The translations under genes and the position numbers were made by a program. Below are positions 22,173-34,500 of a DNA stretch of 64,000 nt, in pieces. How positions within the stretch are numbered: the first letter of the stretch is position 1; every line of letters starts with the position of its first letter. A model generated the notes under the pieces. It saw nothing but the letters and a program-made list of their open reading frames with translations. It ran no database searches and was not told where the DNA came from. The DNA is from Lenzites betulinus (taxonomy: Eukaryota; Basidiomycota; Agaricomycetes; Polyporales; Polyporaceae): contig JABYQU010000022.1 in the NCBI GenBank assembly GCA_022264855.1, positions 62,001 to 126,000 on the forward strand, written 5' to 3'.

Positions 22173-23970
22173 ATGGAGTTTGATTCCGAAGCCGACCCCA
22201 GTAATCTCGTCTCACGGTAACCTCAAACGCAAGGCGTGCGTGTTGTTAGTTGATATTAAGTGTATGATACTAATCAAAGTGTGCTATAGACATGACGGAC
22301 AGCAGCCCAGTAGTAAGAAGACCAAGAAGTCCTCTGCAAAGGCCTCTTCTGCACATGCAGCAGATCCAGATGACACAGCTGCGTTGCACCGCAGAGCCGC
22401 CCGTTTTCAGCGAGAGCATGATATCGAACGGCAGAAAAGTTCGCGTCAATTCAGCAACCATAGTTCCTCGCACAACCCGTACACTAACTCGCAACTCTTC
22501 AAATCACGTTCCGGCACGCCATCTCCATACGACGTGGATAACCCCGACGCGGATCCAGTGAGGCCTTCCCGCTCCCTGCGTGTTCTTCACTATTGTCTGA
22601 CCGCCTGCTGTGCGGCCTAGAATGTGCCGAACTGGGACCGCTTCACCATCGTGGGCACGTCGCAGGAGATATTCAAGGACTACTTGCGGCTGACGTCGGT
22701 GCGTCGTTCGCGCACGCCAGGTCGGCCCGACGTTTGACCTTCTCGCGCCTCCGCCCCGCAGGAACCTAAACCGGAGCAGATACGGCCCTACCACATCCTT
22801 CAGGAGACCCTGAACCAGCTCAAGAAGAAGTGGCGCGAGAAGTCGACGTACAATTGGATATGTTCCCAATTCAAGAGTTTACGGCAGGACCTCACCGTGC
22901 GCCCCGTCCCCGCCTTCTTGCGTCGGAGGTGTTGACAGCGGGTTCGCACCTTATTGTCTTTGGGCTCGCAGGTGCAGCGCATCAAGAATGAGTTCACGGT
23001 GACGGTGTACGAAATTCATGCGCGCATGGCGCTCGAAGTGGTATGTGCGCTCCCTCCCGACGTGCCCGACCCGTGTGGGGACCGACGATCTGTCTGGAGT
23101 GGCGCTGACGGACGCGGTGCGGCCACAGGGCGACATGGTCGAGTATAACCAGTGTCAAGCAATGCTCCGGAATCTCTACGAGCTCGGCATTCCCGGCAAA
23201 GTGGAAGAGTTCACTGCTTACCGAATATTGATGCTCTTGCATGGACGCAATCGGAGTGGTAAGCCTCTTCCTGTGTTCTATCCGCTTGACAAATTCTGAC
23301 GTGCGTGACCGTTGTTGCACCGCGATGTTATTGTGCATGCGGGCCGTAGACTTGAATTTGTACGTAGGTCAGCTAACAGATCGACAGAAAGAGGACCCTG
23401 CGGTACGGCACGCGCTCGGCGTCCAGCGCGCGATCGCGATGGGCAACTACCATGCGCTGTTTGACTTATACATGAACGCGCCGAACATGGGCGCGTACAT
23501 CATGGACCACTTCATAGATAGGGAGCGCATCCGCGCACTTATGGTCATGACAAAAGCGTGAGTACGCCCCTCCCCCTTCTCCCGCCTTTGCTCCCCCCGC
23601 TGTCTTCCTGGTTCGGCTCGGTCCACGGAAGGTAGTCGGGCGGCGGAGAGAGTTCCAGTCCTCTCACATGTTCCGGGATGTCATGGATAGAAGAGCGGCG
23701 CTGACACGCACACGCGCTTTTGCCCCCTATGCTGCATTGTCGGCGGCGGACAGATATCGCACCGTGCCGTTGTCCTTCATCCAGAGCGAACTCGCGTTCG
23801 AGACGCCGGCCGCGGCACGCGAGTTCCTCGTCGAGCACCGTGCGGGCTTCTTCCAGAACCCGAACAGCCCGGACGAGGAGGCGGTCCTGGACTGCAAGCC
23901 TGCGAGTCCGCAGCTCGCACAGATATACGAGGAGAAGTATCGGAAGGTGCAGATCAAGGGCGCGGTATAG
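22173..23970 (+). CDS. THP3: SAC3/GANP-domain protein, Thp3/LENG8 family
   Basis: 382 aa from eight exons: 22173-22216, 22290-22557, 22621-22698, 22762-22896, 22972-23040, 23129-23258, 23350-23557, 23754-23970. The N-terminal ~115 residues are Lys/Ser/His-rich and disordered. Then come NWDRFTIVGTSQEIFKDYLR and the SAC3 helical region: RIKNEFTVTVYEIHARMALE, GDMVEYNQCQAMLRNLYELG, EFTAYRILMLLHGRNRSD, DPAVRHALGVQRAIAMGNYH and ERIRALMVMTKAYR, ending in a PCI-like winged helix. Thp3 works with Csn12 in transcription elongation and mRNA maturation in yeast; LENG8 is the animal homolog. The last intron is 196 nt, longer than the rest, and the residues across it (MTKA|YRTVPLSF) are conserved. Confidence 0.9.
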
Positions 23971-24235
23971 CCGACGTGTGCGGGTGGGGGCCGAGGGGAC
24001 CGATACGGGGATCTGTGGAGGGCAGGGGGACTAATCTTATGCGCGGTTCGTCTGTGGGCTTGGATGGTATTTTACGCTAGTCGGGCTCTACGCTATAAAT
24101 ATACCTGTGAATTTTCTATTCGTCTGCCCGTCGCGCGCTCTTACGGTGAGTGTTCAGTGTACACGGTATTTATGTGTGGGCTGTGGTGTCTATCGTACAA
24201 AGCTACCGTGGGGTTGCGGCCCATGTATACTGCGA

Positions 24236-25663
24236 CTAGTCGCGCATCCGTGCTGGAATGAACCTTCGTAGCACTACATCTCTCACGGAGTAATGCGCCA
24301 GACACGCTGGCGAGGACAGCAACTCAGGAGATATTCGTGAGCGAGCGGGGATGGTCACGTATGTGAGAATCAGAGTCTGAAATACATGTCAGTCAGTGAA
24401 CGGTGTGGGTTGAATGGGGGAAGGGCGGGGTGTACCTTTTGCACTTGCGAATTTACGCGGTTCACAGTGCTTAGCCACGTCCAAGAAAATGTGTTCGCGT
24501 TGGGGAGGTTGAAGGGCGAGGATTCTTGGTCTGCGGGGTCTTCGTACACTGGGATTACTACTATAGCGAATCTACAGGGTCAGGTCTGGTCAGTCGGGTG
24601 TTACACACTATACTATTAATTGGGAGAAACGCACTCCGCGTGATGGAAGACGGGGCCGCGCTTGTAGAGAAGGTAGTCGACACAGAACTTGATGCCGCCT
24701 TTGACGACCCAGCCGAGTGCGCGATAGTAGTGGTACGCAGCGTAATTTACGAGGAAGGGGTTGTCGAACCGGTTGGCGTATATTGGAAGCGAGGGCGGAA
24801 TACAGTGTACATCTTGGAAGGCGCGCCATATTTGCTGAAGCGTTAGTGGCTCATTCTGTCTGGCGAGTCAGAATTCATGATGGCTGTAGGAGGAGAGGGA
24901 GGCATACTGAGTGCGGATCGAGCACGGTGAGGCAGTCAAGGTTCCAGACGAGGAACCACGCTTCTTGAAGAGTGAGCTGAAGGTGCTCGACGTTCTCTAA
25001 GGGCTCGTCCTCCAGCTCAGCATTGTCCAGATCCGCGTCATCGTCCTCCTCTTCAGGGGGTGCGGGAAGCGTCGATACCTCCGCGGATGAGGGCTTCCAG
25101 GTCGCGCCAGACGGGATGACGGCAGGCGCGGCCTCGCGTCCTTCCGCGAAGGCAGCCTCGGCCTCTTCTGCAGCTCGCGCGATGGCAGCGGCGCGGTCGA
25201 GCTTGAACTGCTTGCGCTCAGCTCTGCGCTTTTCGCGCATCTCCTCCGAAGTCATGTCTGCGAATGGATCACTGTGTAAGTTCGCGCCCCGCGCGTGCAA
25301 GAGACGAGGACACCCACATTTTCCTGCTGCTTTCCGCGCGTTCTCTTGTCGCGCGAGCCAGGAGGGCTCGCTGCGGGAGAGGTCGCCCTTGCCGAAGAAG
25401 CCGCGCCGCCAGAGGATGGTCGAGTCCTTCTCGTTCGTCACCCAGACAGAGCGCGTCGCGGGGTCATATATGCCCTCGCAGTGCGGGTTCTCGAGGCGTG
25501 CGGCAGAGAACCCGAGCAGGCTGAGGAGGGGTGCGGCATAGGACGCGGAAGGAGGGGCGGAGAAGACGAGCGGGAGGGGGTGGGCGTAGATCCTGTTGTT
25601 TTCTGAGCGGCGTGCGCCGGTCTTTTGGCCGCCTTGGCGGCGCGAGGGTCCGATGAGCGACAT
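24236..25663 (-). CDS. SEN2: tRNA-splicing endonuclease catalytic subunit Sen2
   Basis: Cuts the 5' exon-intron boundary of pre-tRNAs as part of the Sen2/15/34/54 complex. Exons in transcript order: 25663-25318, 25257-24908, 24834-24635, 24571-24436, 24376-24236; 390 aa. The N-terminal part has [27 protein letters not shown] and [18 protein letters not shown]. The acidic linker is followed by [15 protein letters not shown]. The catalytic fold shows [18 protein letters not shown] and [16 protein letters not shown], with Tyr289 and His297 as predicted catalytic residues. Lys344 in [11 protein letters not shown] completes the triad. Intron 1 (60 nt) is a multiple of three and stop-free, so retention would insert 20 residues; splicing brings the two conserved blocks together. 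Divergent from the dynein gene across 253 bp. Confidence 0.93.
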
Positions 25664-25916
25664 CTAAGCTTTACAAATGTTCGCGGCGAATAGTGGGGGA
25701 GTTAGGGATACGGAGAGCTATAGCTTTCGCGGATTCGGAAGGAGGGAAGATGATCGTAGCAGAGGCGCGCAAGCGCGAGAAGGATGACTTTGGCGGAGAC
25801 GCGTCTCGCGACAGACGCGCTTGCTTGCTTTCCTCCATCCGCTCGCTCAATTAACCGACCTTGGTTCTGCCAACTGTTGTACTCGCACATCCCTATACGC
25901 AGAGGAATACGCACCA
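25664..25916. promoter_or_regulatory. Shared divergent promoter, SEN2 and dynein intermediate chain
   Basis: Only 253 bp separate the two start codons, so both promoters must lie here. I see no TATA box or recognised operator. Confidence 0.6.
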
Positions 25917-28413
25917 ATGTCTGAGAAGCGGAGGGCAGAGATTGAGGCTAAGCGGGCCAAGCTCGCAGAGCTCCGTAAGGCTCGGGCAGATCGCCAGAAA
26001 GCAGATACAGAGCGGCGCACTTCAGAGGTATGTTCCTAAATCTACGCAGTGGATGTACTTGCATCTTACCACTTGGTCACGACGTACAGACTGGCACGCC
26101 AACCGTTGCGCGCCGGGACGTTGACGACCTCGTATCCTCGCTCATTGGTATAAACAGCCGCGGCGACAGTGCCGCCGTATCCCCCGCCTCTTCTGTCCCC
26201 GGAACACCCGCACTGGGCCATATAAGTCTCCCGGGACCCTCTGCACTCCTAACGTCAGGAAGATTGAGTAGACAAAGCGATGCCACCTCGGACACGCGGC
26301 TTAGTATGGGTACTACACTCATTCAATCGCAGAATGGGGCGACGGAAAGCGTCATGGACAGGTATGTCTTCACCGGATGAGGGCACTGGGGACTAGCCTG
26401 ACTATGTGAGACTAACAGGGAGATGACGCCCCGCGTTGTACCGGATCTCATTGACATCGAGCAAGAACTGTTCGAGCTGCCGCAGAAGGTGTGCTATGAC
26501 ATCCGACTGTGTTCAATATTGTTAATACTAATATGAGTGGTTTAGGAACGCGTAATATACAACAAGGAGGTACAAACGATGGATGTTGACTCCGAACCGG
26601 AGGCCGTCAACGAGAATGAAATTCGGGAACGTATAATCCGTGAGCGGGAAGCTGCGGACGCGGAACGGATAGCCCACGAACAGGAGCTCGAGGCGGAGAG
26701 CAAGAAGCTCGACGAAGAGATTGCGCAGGAAATCCGAGGTCTGCACTTCCCCTGTTTGTGTGAACAATTATGCTTACGGCGGATGTTTGTTGTGAAGAAA
26801 TGACGGAGGAGGAGAAGCTTAGCATCTTTGCCGCGCCAGAGTTCCTTGACTTCGTAGAGCAGTCGACAAAGATCATTCAGCGCGCGTTGAACGACCACTA
26901 TGACTACATCCGCGACTATACGATTGGTTCAGAGAGCGGACCGTACGTGTAGTATGGTGTTGTGCTTGCGTTGCCGCGTTACTCAAATGTGCCACAGGGA
27001 AGCGTCAGAAGGGCGGATCAAAGCCATATGCGCGTTCTATGACGAACGGCATACAAAGAACCGGTCAATCACTGACGTCGACTGGTCACCCAAGGTTTGT
27101 GAACAGCATATTTTGAAGAACAGCACGGTAACTCTAGGTGCAGTATCCTGAGCTCAGTTGCGCATCATACAACAAGAATCCTGCTGCCATCAATGAGCCA
27201 GACGGCATTGTGGCAGTATGGAATTCCCACCTTCTCGAGCGACCAGAATTCATCTTCCACTCACAGGTAAGCGAAGCGATGTCTTTATACTTCATCTTCG
27301 TACTCATTAGCCACAGTCCGATGTTCTGTCCGTCACGTTCTCGCCATTCCACTCAAATCTAGTATTCGGAGGGACATACTCTGGGCAAATTCTGCTATGG
27401 GACACACGATCGAAGCATCTACCTGTGCTGAAGACGCCATTATCTGCCGCGGGACACACACATCCAGTTTACGCAATGCAGATGGTCGGTACACAAAATG
27501 CACACAACCTGATCACGAGCAGTACGGACGGTACGGTGTGCAGTTGGCTAGTGGACATGCTCGCGCAGCCACAGGTAAGCATCGGCGATTACCTTTTGTG
27601 GTGCAATTACTGACGATGCGATCATTAGGAAACACTCGAGCTCGTGCACGCAGGACACAATAAGACGAGCGAGGTCGCGATCACAGCGCTCAACTTCCCC
27701 GACAACGAGACGACCACGTTCTGGGTGGGGACAGAGGAAGGCAACGTTTACCAGGCGAACCGGTACGACCGCGCGGGCGCGAAAGCAGGTCTGAACTCGT
27801 ACGACGTGTACAAGGGTCACGCAGGGCCGGTCATGGGCGTGCACTTCCACCCGCTCGTCGGTCCGGTGGACTTTTCGGACCTGTTCCTCTCGTGCTCCGT
27901 TGACTGGACGGTGAAGCTGTGGCGCGCGAAGTCGCTTGCGAAGCCATCGACAGCGGTGACGCACGTCCCCCCACTATACTCGTTCGACGAGGCGGACGAC
28001 TATGTGTACGACGTGAAGTGGCACCCGACGCATCCTGCGCTATTCGGCACGGTTGACGGAGCGGGGAAGTTCGATATTTGGAACTTGAACCACGACACGG
28101 AGGTCCGTGTATTGATTTGGGTGCATTCCATCGCGTGCGGTTGTGCTAATGATGCGCATAGGTCCCGGTGATTTCCACTACGGTTGGAACCGGTCGGGCA
28201 CTCAACAAGCTGCGCTGGGAACGTAAGGACGGGCGGCGGGCGGCGGTAGGTGGGAGTGACGGGCGGTTGTACATTTACGACATCGGCGATATGGCGCTAC
28301 CGCGCGAGTCGGAGTGGACAGACATGCAGCGCACGGTGGCGAATATGGTGAGCGGCGGTGCACATGCGAACGGGATAGGGGACGACTCTGCGCGCGTCGT
28401 CGCGGGGCGGTGA
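25917..28413 (+). CDS. Cytoplasmic dynein intermediate chain (WD40)
   Basis: Cargo- and dynactin-binding subunit of cytoplasmic dynein, 664 aa. Exons: 25917-26027, 26090-26361, 26419-26488, 26546-26738, 26798-26942, 26998-27094, 27144-27266, 27317-27574, 27629-28102, 28162-28413. The N-terminal coiled coil ([20 protein letters not shown]) is the dynactin p150 binding region. A Ser/Pro linker follows, then KEVQTMD near residue 158, like the light-chain binding motifs. A second charged coiled coil leads to [20 protein letters not shown]. Seven-blade WD40 signatures include [57 protein letters not shown] and [13 protein letters not shown]. Phases agree at all nine GT-AG introns. Filamentous fungi need dynein for nuclear migration. 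Confidence 0.95.
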
Positions 28414-28887
28414 TAATGTCGAGGAGGAATGTGTACACATACCACTGCAGTTATACCCAGGAGAGATGATGCGTGTTCCCCGCAACGGAAGCGGCCGTCC
28501 TTGAGTATGTACGCGGCAAAGAATAGAGCAGGTGCGGGCACGGAAAGGCTAACGCGGGTGATCCGCTGTGTACGCGGGAGGAATGGGACCGGGCACCCGT
28601 CTGCTGTGCGAGCCGCGGTCGCGCGCAGGATATTTCTGTGCGGCCCGCGCGCTGCCTGCGTGTTCGTTCTCTCTCTCTCCTCGGCGCGCGGCTGCAGCTT
28701 GCGGCGATAACGACACACGCGCACGCCCTCTCCGCGTCAGGTGACGGATCAAATGCTCTCCCGTCTCTCCCTCTCTCCTCTCGGCATCCGCTCCGCCGTA
28801 CATCACCTCCCCGCCGCCGCTCGCGTTCGTGCTCTTACCCTCTCCCCACTACACGCCCGTACACTCGCACCCGCTCTCACAGCTAGA
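28414..28887. other. Intergenic region, dynein chain to aminotransferase
   Basis: No gene recognised. The strand is CT-rich near 28664-28685 and 28755-28790, typical of a fungal core promoter ahead of the next gene. Confidence 0.5.
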
Positions 28888-30733
28888 ATGTCGACTTTCA
28901 AGCAGGTGCGTAGTCTCGCTCACACGCCTGCGCGCGCCCGGCTCATCAGATCAATGCATGTAGGACCCCCACAAGTAGGTGTTCACGCAGATGCTACGAT
29001 GCGCGACCTGACCTCTGCATCTACTGTGCTACCACTAAAGGCTTCTCGTGTAAGTGCCTAGCTTCGCGCGGATCGGGGGGAATGACGCTGAACGCCTTCG
29101 CAGCATCCCTGGTCCCATCGAAGTTACAGATGATGTCCTCTTCGCGAACGCGCATCCCTCCATGTCCCATGTTTCTCCAGACTTCATCCCCGTCTTCGGC
29201 GACTGCGTGCGCATGACAAGGGAGGTTCTCTTCACCGCGGACGCACAGCCGTTCCTCATCTCTGGCTCCGGGACCCTCGGCTGGGACCAGGTTAGTGATT
29301 CCCATGCCTACATCGCGCGCGCAAAACAGTGAATGAAATACCTCGCAACAGGTGTCCGCGAACCTTGTAGAGCCCGGAGAGAACGTTCTTGTGCTGAACA
29401 GCGGGTACTTCGGTGATAGCTTCGCAGACTGGTGAGTCATGCCATCGATGTGCACGTTCGATAGAATCTGGTAAAGCAAGCGCGCGCGTTTCCGTGTAGT
29501 TTGCGGACGTACGGCGCTGTGGTGGATGAGATCCGCGCACCGTTCGGTGCCGCTGTAGAGCTTACTTCGCTGGCTGTCGCGCTCAAGACGAAAAAGTACA
29601 AGGCCGTGACGTTCACGCACGTCGACACTTCGACTGGTACGGATTATTCGCACCTTCCGCTGCATACCTGTGGACTCATATTGTGGTCAGGCGTTCTATC
29701 CGATGCGAAGGGCATCGCTGAGGTTGTGAAGTACGCTTCCCCTGAAACCCTGGTATGACGTCTATCCTGTACGTGCCTAGGTGGGCATATTTGCTTACGG
29801 CATTTTTTGACACCGCAGATCGTTCTCGACGGTGTGTGCTCGGTCGCGAGCGAGGAGATCCAGATGGACGCGTGGGGAATCGATGTCGTCCTCACTGCGA
29901 GCCAGAAGGGTCTCGGCACACCCCCAGGTTTGAGTGTATTGGTCGCGAGCCAGAAGGCTATTAAGGTGGGGCATTGCTCTTTTAAAGGTATCCGAAAGCA
30001 CGTTTGTTGAACGGGTTTGTGTTCAGATCTTCGAGGAGAGGAAGACCCCCGTCACGTCGTACTATGCGAGCTGGAAGAAGTGAGTATAGGTCCTGCAGGA
30101 TGAGGAGAAATAGTTGGCTGACCGCCCGCCTACGCGCCCAGGTGGCTTCCCATCATGCGCGCATACGAGGCCGGCTCTGCGGCGTACTTCGCAACGCCCC
30201 CCGTGAACCTGATCTACGCGTTCAACGCGTCGCTCACGCAGCTCACGAAGAGGTCACCGTCACTCGCGGACCGCTTCCGTCTGCACAAGGAGGCGAGTGC
30301 GCGCATAAAGCGCGAGGCGGAGGAGCTCGGGTTCCGTCAGCTCCCGGTCGACCCAGACTATGCGGCGAACGGCATGACCGCGCTGTACTTCCCCGAGGGC
30401 ATCGTCGCGTCGGACATCCTGCCGCGTCTGGCGAAGCGCGACGTCGTCGTGGCGGGTGGTCTGCACAAGGATCACAAAGGTGTGTAGATTTGTTGTGATG
30501 AACCCTTGTGTCTGGCGCTGATTGCGTTCGTTCTGCGTTTGCAGAGAAGTACTTCCGTATCGGGTACGTCGATCTCCCGTGCCCTGAATTCTGCAGCGAG
30601 GCACTAACATTAAGTGGCCGGGCGCAGACACATGGGCGTGTCCGTCGTCGACTCGCAGCGCGGGGATATCGACAAGGTGATCGCGGTGCTGAAGGAAAGC
30701 CTGGCGGAAGCAAAAGCCAGCAAGAACGTGTAA
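28888..30733 (+). CDS. AGX1: Alanine--glyoxylate aminotransferase (AGXT/Agx1 family)
   Basis: PLP enzyme making glycine and pyruvate from glyoxylate and alanine; 388 aa. Exons: 28888-28905, 28964-28974, 29041-29049, 29104-29290, 29352-29431, 29500-29636, 29691-29752, 29819-29965, 30027-30079, 30142-30479, 30545-30563, 30628-30733. Family motifs: LLVIPGPIEVTDDV, HPSMSHVSPDF, SGSGTLGWD, LDGVCSVASEEIQMDAWGID and the PLP lysine in TASQKGLGTPPG. YFATPPVNLIYAFNAS and MTALYFPEG follow. The first three exons are 18, 11 and 9 nt, yet only this splicing restores the conserved start DPHKLLVIPGP. The C-terminus ends SKNV, not a peroxisomal SKL-type signal. The animal enzyme can also use serine and pyruvate; substrate range here is not readable. 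Confidence 0.94.
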
Positions 30734-31556
30734 GGACCTCGAGGCAGCATCTCTCTCCCCGCTCTGCTCTGTGTAATAGAATCGCATGCATGATGTTGTT
30801 GTACGAAACGACCGAGCGAGCAAACGAGCGAGACGGAACGGAACACCGTACCGCCGCCTAATGCCGTGCGGTCCACATCGAATCTCGCTGCATGAATCTC
30901 TGTCGCTGTGTCTCAATTGCCCGTGAAATCACGGACGCGTGCTGACGCGATCCGTGCGTAGATCGCCGGCCCCGCCCCCTCGCTCGAATAATGCGCCAAG
31001 ACAGGGTGCAACGGACCCCGTCCGCTCTATACCCGCGTCGCGGTTGTGAACGCGTCCCGCGAGCCCTCCCGAACGGAGCGACCCGGTGCGTGAAGGAGGA
31101 GGAGCAGAGGTCATGCCGTGCTTCCGTCCTCGATTCAGTCTCCGTGAAGGTTGCTGACCGCGTTATCGACTTATCAAGCGAGGTTACGGATCGCTGCGTG
31201 CAAAACAAGTCCGTCCCGGTGGCGGCACGAGCGAGCGGGGCTCCGACGGCTGTCCGCGCGGTTGCTCCTGCGCACCCGGGAGTCCTTCGGTGAGTGCGCG
31301 TCTTATCGGATTGCCTATCCTTTCGTTACTGATTTTGATCGAAGTTACTTGGTGTACTGTGGTATCGGTGTTGCAGGATCTCTAGCAGGGAGTTAGAGCG
31401 GCACACGTTCTTTTATGTTTAACGAATATGAGACATTGATTAGGGTGTACAATGCATACATGCATGTCTGTGCTGCTGCTGATATCTATGCTATGGAGTG
31501 AACCTGATATGCGAAAATCAAACCGACAACTGTCACTACGCCGTCCCGAGATGACC
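30734..31556. other. Convergent intergenic region, AGX1 to MET5
   Basis: Holds the 3' flanks of both genes. Short open frames on both strands show no family motif. Confidence 0.5.
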
Positions 31557-34500
31557 TTATGCCGCGACCGCAACCTCGCGGTACTGGCCCTCGCCGCCCA
31601 TGCGGTCGTACCACTCGATCCCGGACGTCGTCGGCGCGATGTAGCCCGCGCGGATGACGAAGTCGCCGAAGTGCTCGCCCTGATGCCGCTCGAGCGCGAA
31701 GCGCTTGATCATGGGCTTCAGGATCGCGAGGATCTCGGGCTCGGTGACGGACTCTGCAGGACGGTACAGTGGTGAGTGAGGAGACACATGAGGGGAGGCA
31801 GAGAACGCACCTCGGAAGATCTTGTTCAGCCGTTGGCCGTAGTAGCCACCGCCGAGGAGCATGGAATATGTGCCGGGTGCCTTGCCCACGAACGCCACCT
31901 CTGTGGGATCACATTTGGTTAATTGGGTGCTTCGAAGACAGCGGGAGGAGGGGACGAACCTGCGAGATATGGCCGCGCACAGCCGTTCGGGCAACCAGTC
32001 ATACGCATGACGATGGAGTCGTTGCGCAGGCCGTTCTCCTCACAAATCTTCTCCACCTTGTCGATGAGGATGGGCAAGTACTGGAAGGAGAGGGAAGTCA
32101 GTGGGGTTTATTGGGCCCACGAATCGAAGCACGTACGCGTTCCGACTCGGCCATCGCGAGACCACATGTGGGGAAAGCGACGCAAGCAGACGAAGATAGA
32201 CGGAGACCCGACTGCGAAACGTTGTCGAGCTTGTATTGCGCCAGCAGGCGCTTGATGGTGGGCAGGTCCTCGGTCGCGACGTCCGCGACGATGACGTGCT
32301 GGTTCGCGGTGAGGCGGAACGCGCCCTTGTGCACCTTCGCGATTTCGCGCAGGCCGGTCTTGAAGTCGCGCTCGGGCTCGTCCTGGATGCGGCCGTTCTC
32401 GACGAAGCACGTGAAGTGGTGCTTGCCGTCCTCCCCCGTCTGCCAGCCGAAGTCGTCGATGTTCTTGTCGAAGGAGACGGGGCGCTCGGGCTGGAAGGAG
32501 TACCCGAGGCGCCGCTCGACTTCGGCCTTGAAGGTGTCAAGGCCCATGCGGTCGATGGTGTATTTCAGACGAGCGTTCTTGGGGAGCAAGGTGAGTATGG
32601 CATGGAGTTAGTGATGGAAAATATCAGCTCACTTTACGGCTGTGGATTGGCAGTTCGTCAGCGCTGTAGACAAATACAAGTAGAATCCAGAACACTCACT
32701 CCGCACGGTTGCCATTGTCCCGCTGGACAAGCATGATCTTCTCCGCAATATCGACCCCCTGGTCGACGCGGCAGAAACCGAGGATGCTACCCGCTCTGGG
32801 GTAGGTCTTCTTGTTTCCGTGGGTGACACCCATACCACCACCGGCGGAGACGTTGAAACCCGCGAGCTCGCCGTTCTTGTCCACAACAGCGATGAAACCG
32901 AGATCGTTCGCGAAAACATCGACATCGTTGTTTGGAGGGATCGCTACGGCGACCTTGAACTGTGACGGAAGTTAGCACGTGCAGTCGCTCAAAAAGAGGG
33001 AGAGAACGAACCTTGCGCGGGAGGTAGAACTCGCCGTAGAGCGGCTCGACGTCCTTCAGAGCATCACCCGCAACGAGCTTCTTATCCAGCCAGATCTCGT
33101 GGTACGCACTCGTCCGCGGGAGCAAATGCTCGCTGACCTGCTTGGCAAACTCAAACGCCTGTCGGTGTAGCTTGGAGAGAGAGGGAACAGTAGACACGAT
33201 GACATTGCTAGAAGATTATTGTCAAACGCGGGACAACCGAAGGTAATGCACAGCAACGTACCGGTTGACATCACCACATGCGGCAAGCGTATCGAGGAGA
33301 GCACGGTTGATGTCCTGAATGGCGGTCTTGAGGTGACGCTTGATGACGCCGTGGTACTGGAACGTCTGGCGCGTCGTGATCTTGAACGTGCCATTTCCAT
33401 GCTCGTCCGCAATCTGGTCCATGATGAGCCACTGCTCCGGCAAGCACACCCCGCCGGGCATGCGCACGCGGATCATGAACGAGTACGCGGGCTCAACGCC
33501 CTGCGCCTGGCGTTCGTCGCGGATATCGCGGTCGTCCTGCTGGTAGATGCCGTGGAACTTCGTGAGCTGCGTGTCGCTAGGCGCCAACGCGCCCGTGGTG
33601 GTGTCCTCGAGGCCCTCTGCGATTGTGCCGCGCAAGTACTGCGACGCGACCTTGATGTGCTCGTTCGTGATCGGTTCCGGCTCCTTCTCCGTGACCTCCA
33701 CCGCGTCGACCCCGAGGGCCTTCCATAGTAGTGGCTCCCAGGCCTTGTACCCGGTCTCGGGTCCGTCTGCGTCTTGGTCGTCGCCAAGGCCAGTGGGAAC
33801 GAAGCGCTCCGCGCCGAGATGCGCAAGGCGTGCGTCGAGGTCCTTGGCCGCTTTGTTGTAGTAATGCGAGTCTTCTGGACGCGGCCAGTAGTGCGAGTCG
33901 CCGAGACCGAACACGGAGAAGCGGACAGTCGAGAGCGGCTTATCACCATGGGTGGCGGCGGCGTGTAAAGCCTTAGCGAGCGTACGTCCGTTCTGCGGGA
34001 ACTCGCCTTGTCCGGCGACGGAAGTTACGAAGATGACAATCTCCTCTTTCGCGAGGTCGTCGATGGAGATGGAGTCCATCGTCGCGACGGTCGTGGAGAG
34101 CCCGCGGAGCTTACCGCGGGTCGCAAGCCGCTTCGCGGTCTTCTCCGCCCTGCCACCGTCGGAGGCATAGAGAACTGTGAGAGGAGGTGCGTCGATGGCG
34201 GTGAGGAGATCGTTGTAAGCCTGCTGGGCGCGCTGCTTCCGGGCCTGCTTAAGGTTCTCGCCGAGGGAACCAACAAGTTCTGCTGCGACTTCTGGCGCTG
34301 ACCGCGTGAGCTGCGAGAGGTGGTTCTGGCGGTCAAGGAACTGCTGGAGCTCGTTCTTGACGAAGTCGGAGTCCAGCGAGAACGGCTCTTTGCCATCGCG
34401 CTCCTTCGCGGGGTTCCAGCGGTACAAGGGCCAGTAGCCAGAGTCAACCGCCAGCTTAGTCTCCTTGAGGATCTCGAGCGCGGGGGTCTGTTCCGTGTTG

